Of a stretch of 6,257 bases of DNA, positions 6,251-6,257 are shown one piece after another (position 1 is the first letter of the stretch; each line of letters starts with the position of its first letter). A model generated the notes under the pieces. The model did no database searches, was not told the origin of the DNA, and saw only the letters and a list, made by a program, of their open reading frames with translations. Source of the stretch: Lachnospiraceae bacterium (GTDB lineage Bacteria; Bacillota_A; Clostridia; Lachnospirales; Lachnospiraceae). The position numbers were made by a program, and so were the translations under genes. The stretch spans positions 1 through 6,257 of the forward strand of contig JAILPG010000022.1 in the NCBI GenBank assembly GCA_024699595.1, in the 5' to 3' direction.

Positions 6251-6257
6251 ATTTGAT

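Overview
The window reads as a gene-dense piece of a low-to-mid GC Gram-positive chromosome, most likely a Clostridia/Lachnospiraceae-type gut or rumen bacterium. This placement is an inference. It rests on strong GGAGG-type ribosome sites, sigma-A-type promoters, two lipoprotein signal peptides, a NagZ-type GH3 lipoprotein, a large hybrid histidine kinase and a small double-glycine-leader peptide. All five convincing genes lie on the minus strand, so transcription runs from right to left. I see no rRNA, tRNA, CRISPR array or transposase gene.

Right part (6250 to 2884): a tight three-gene cluster, probably one operon. In transcription order it holds a DUF89/ARMT1-like damage-control phosphatase (start near the window edge), a 117-residue lipoprotein of unknown function 17 bp later, and a 709-residue lipoprotein beta-N-acetylglucosaminidase of the GH3 NagZ type 23 bp after that. 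The enzyme's membrane anchor is joined to the catalytic domain by an unusual tetrapeptide-repeat linker encoded by degenerate 12-bp repeats.

Middle (2816 to 669): a 715-residue hybrid histidine kinase with about seven N-terminal membrane segments, HisKA, HATPase and receiver domains, and a C-terminal tail that looks like a clipped, acid-pocket-less second receiver ending in four glycines. Its start codon has no Shine-Dalgarno sequence, but a good promoter sits so that the predicted first transcribed base is the A of the ATG, which suggests a leaderless mRNA.

Left part (668 to 1): a separate small transcription unit with its own promoter, a leader of about 95 nt, an 85-residue protein and a strong intrinsic terminator. 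The protein combines an ELSIDDMEKVTGG double-glycine export leader with an acidic, CxxC...CxxC zinc-ribbon-like core. This is the most unusual item in the window and may be an undescribed secreted peptide type. Its position directly downstream of a multi-pass membrane kinase invites, but does not prove, a peptide/sensor relationship. The leftmost 172 bases hold no credible gene but contain a cluster of inverted repeats.
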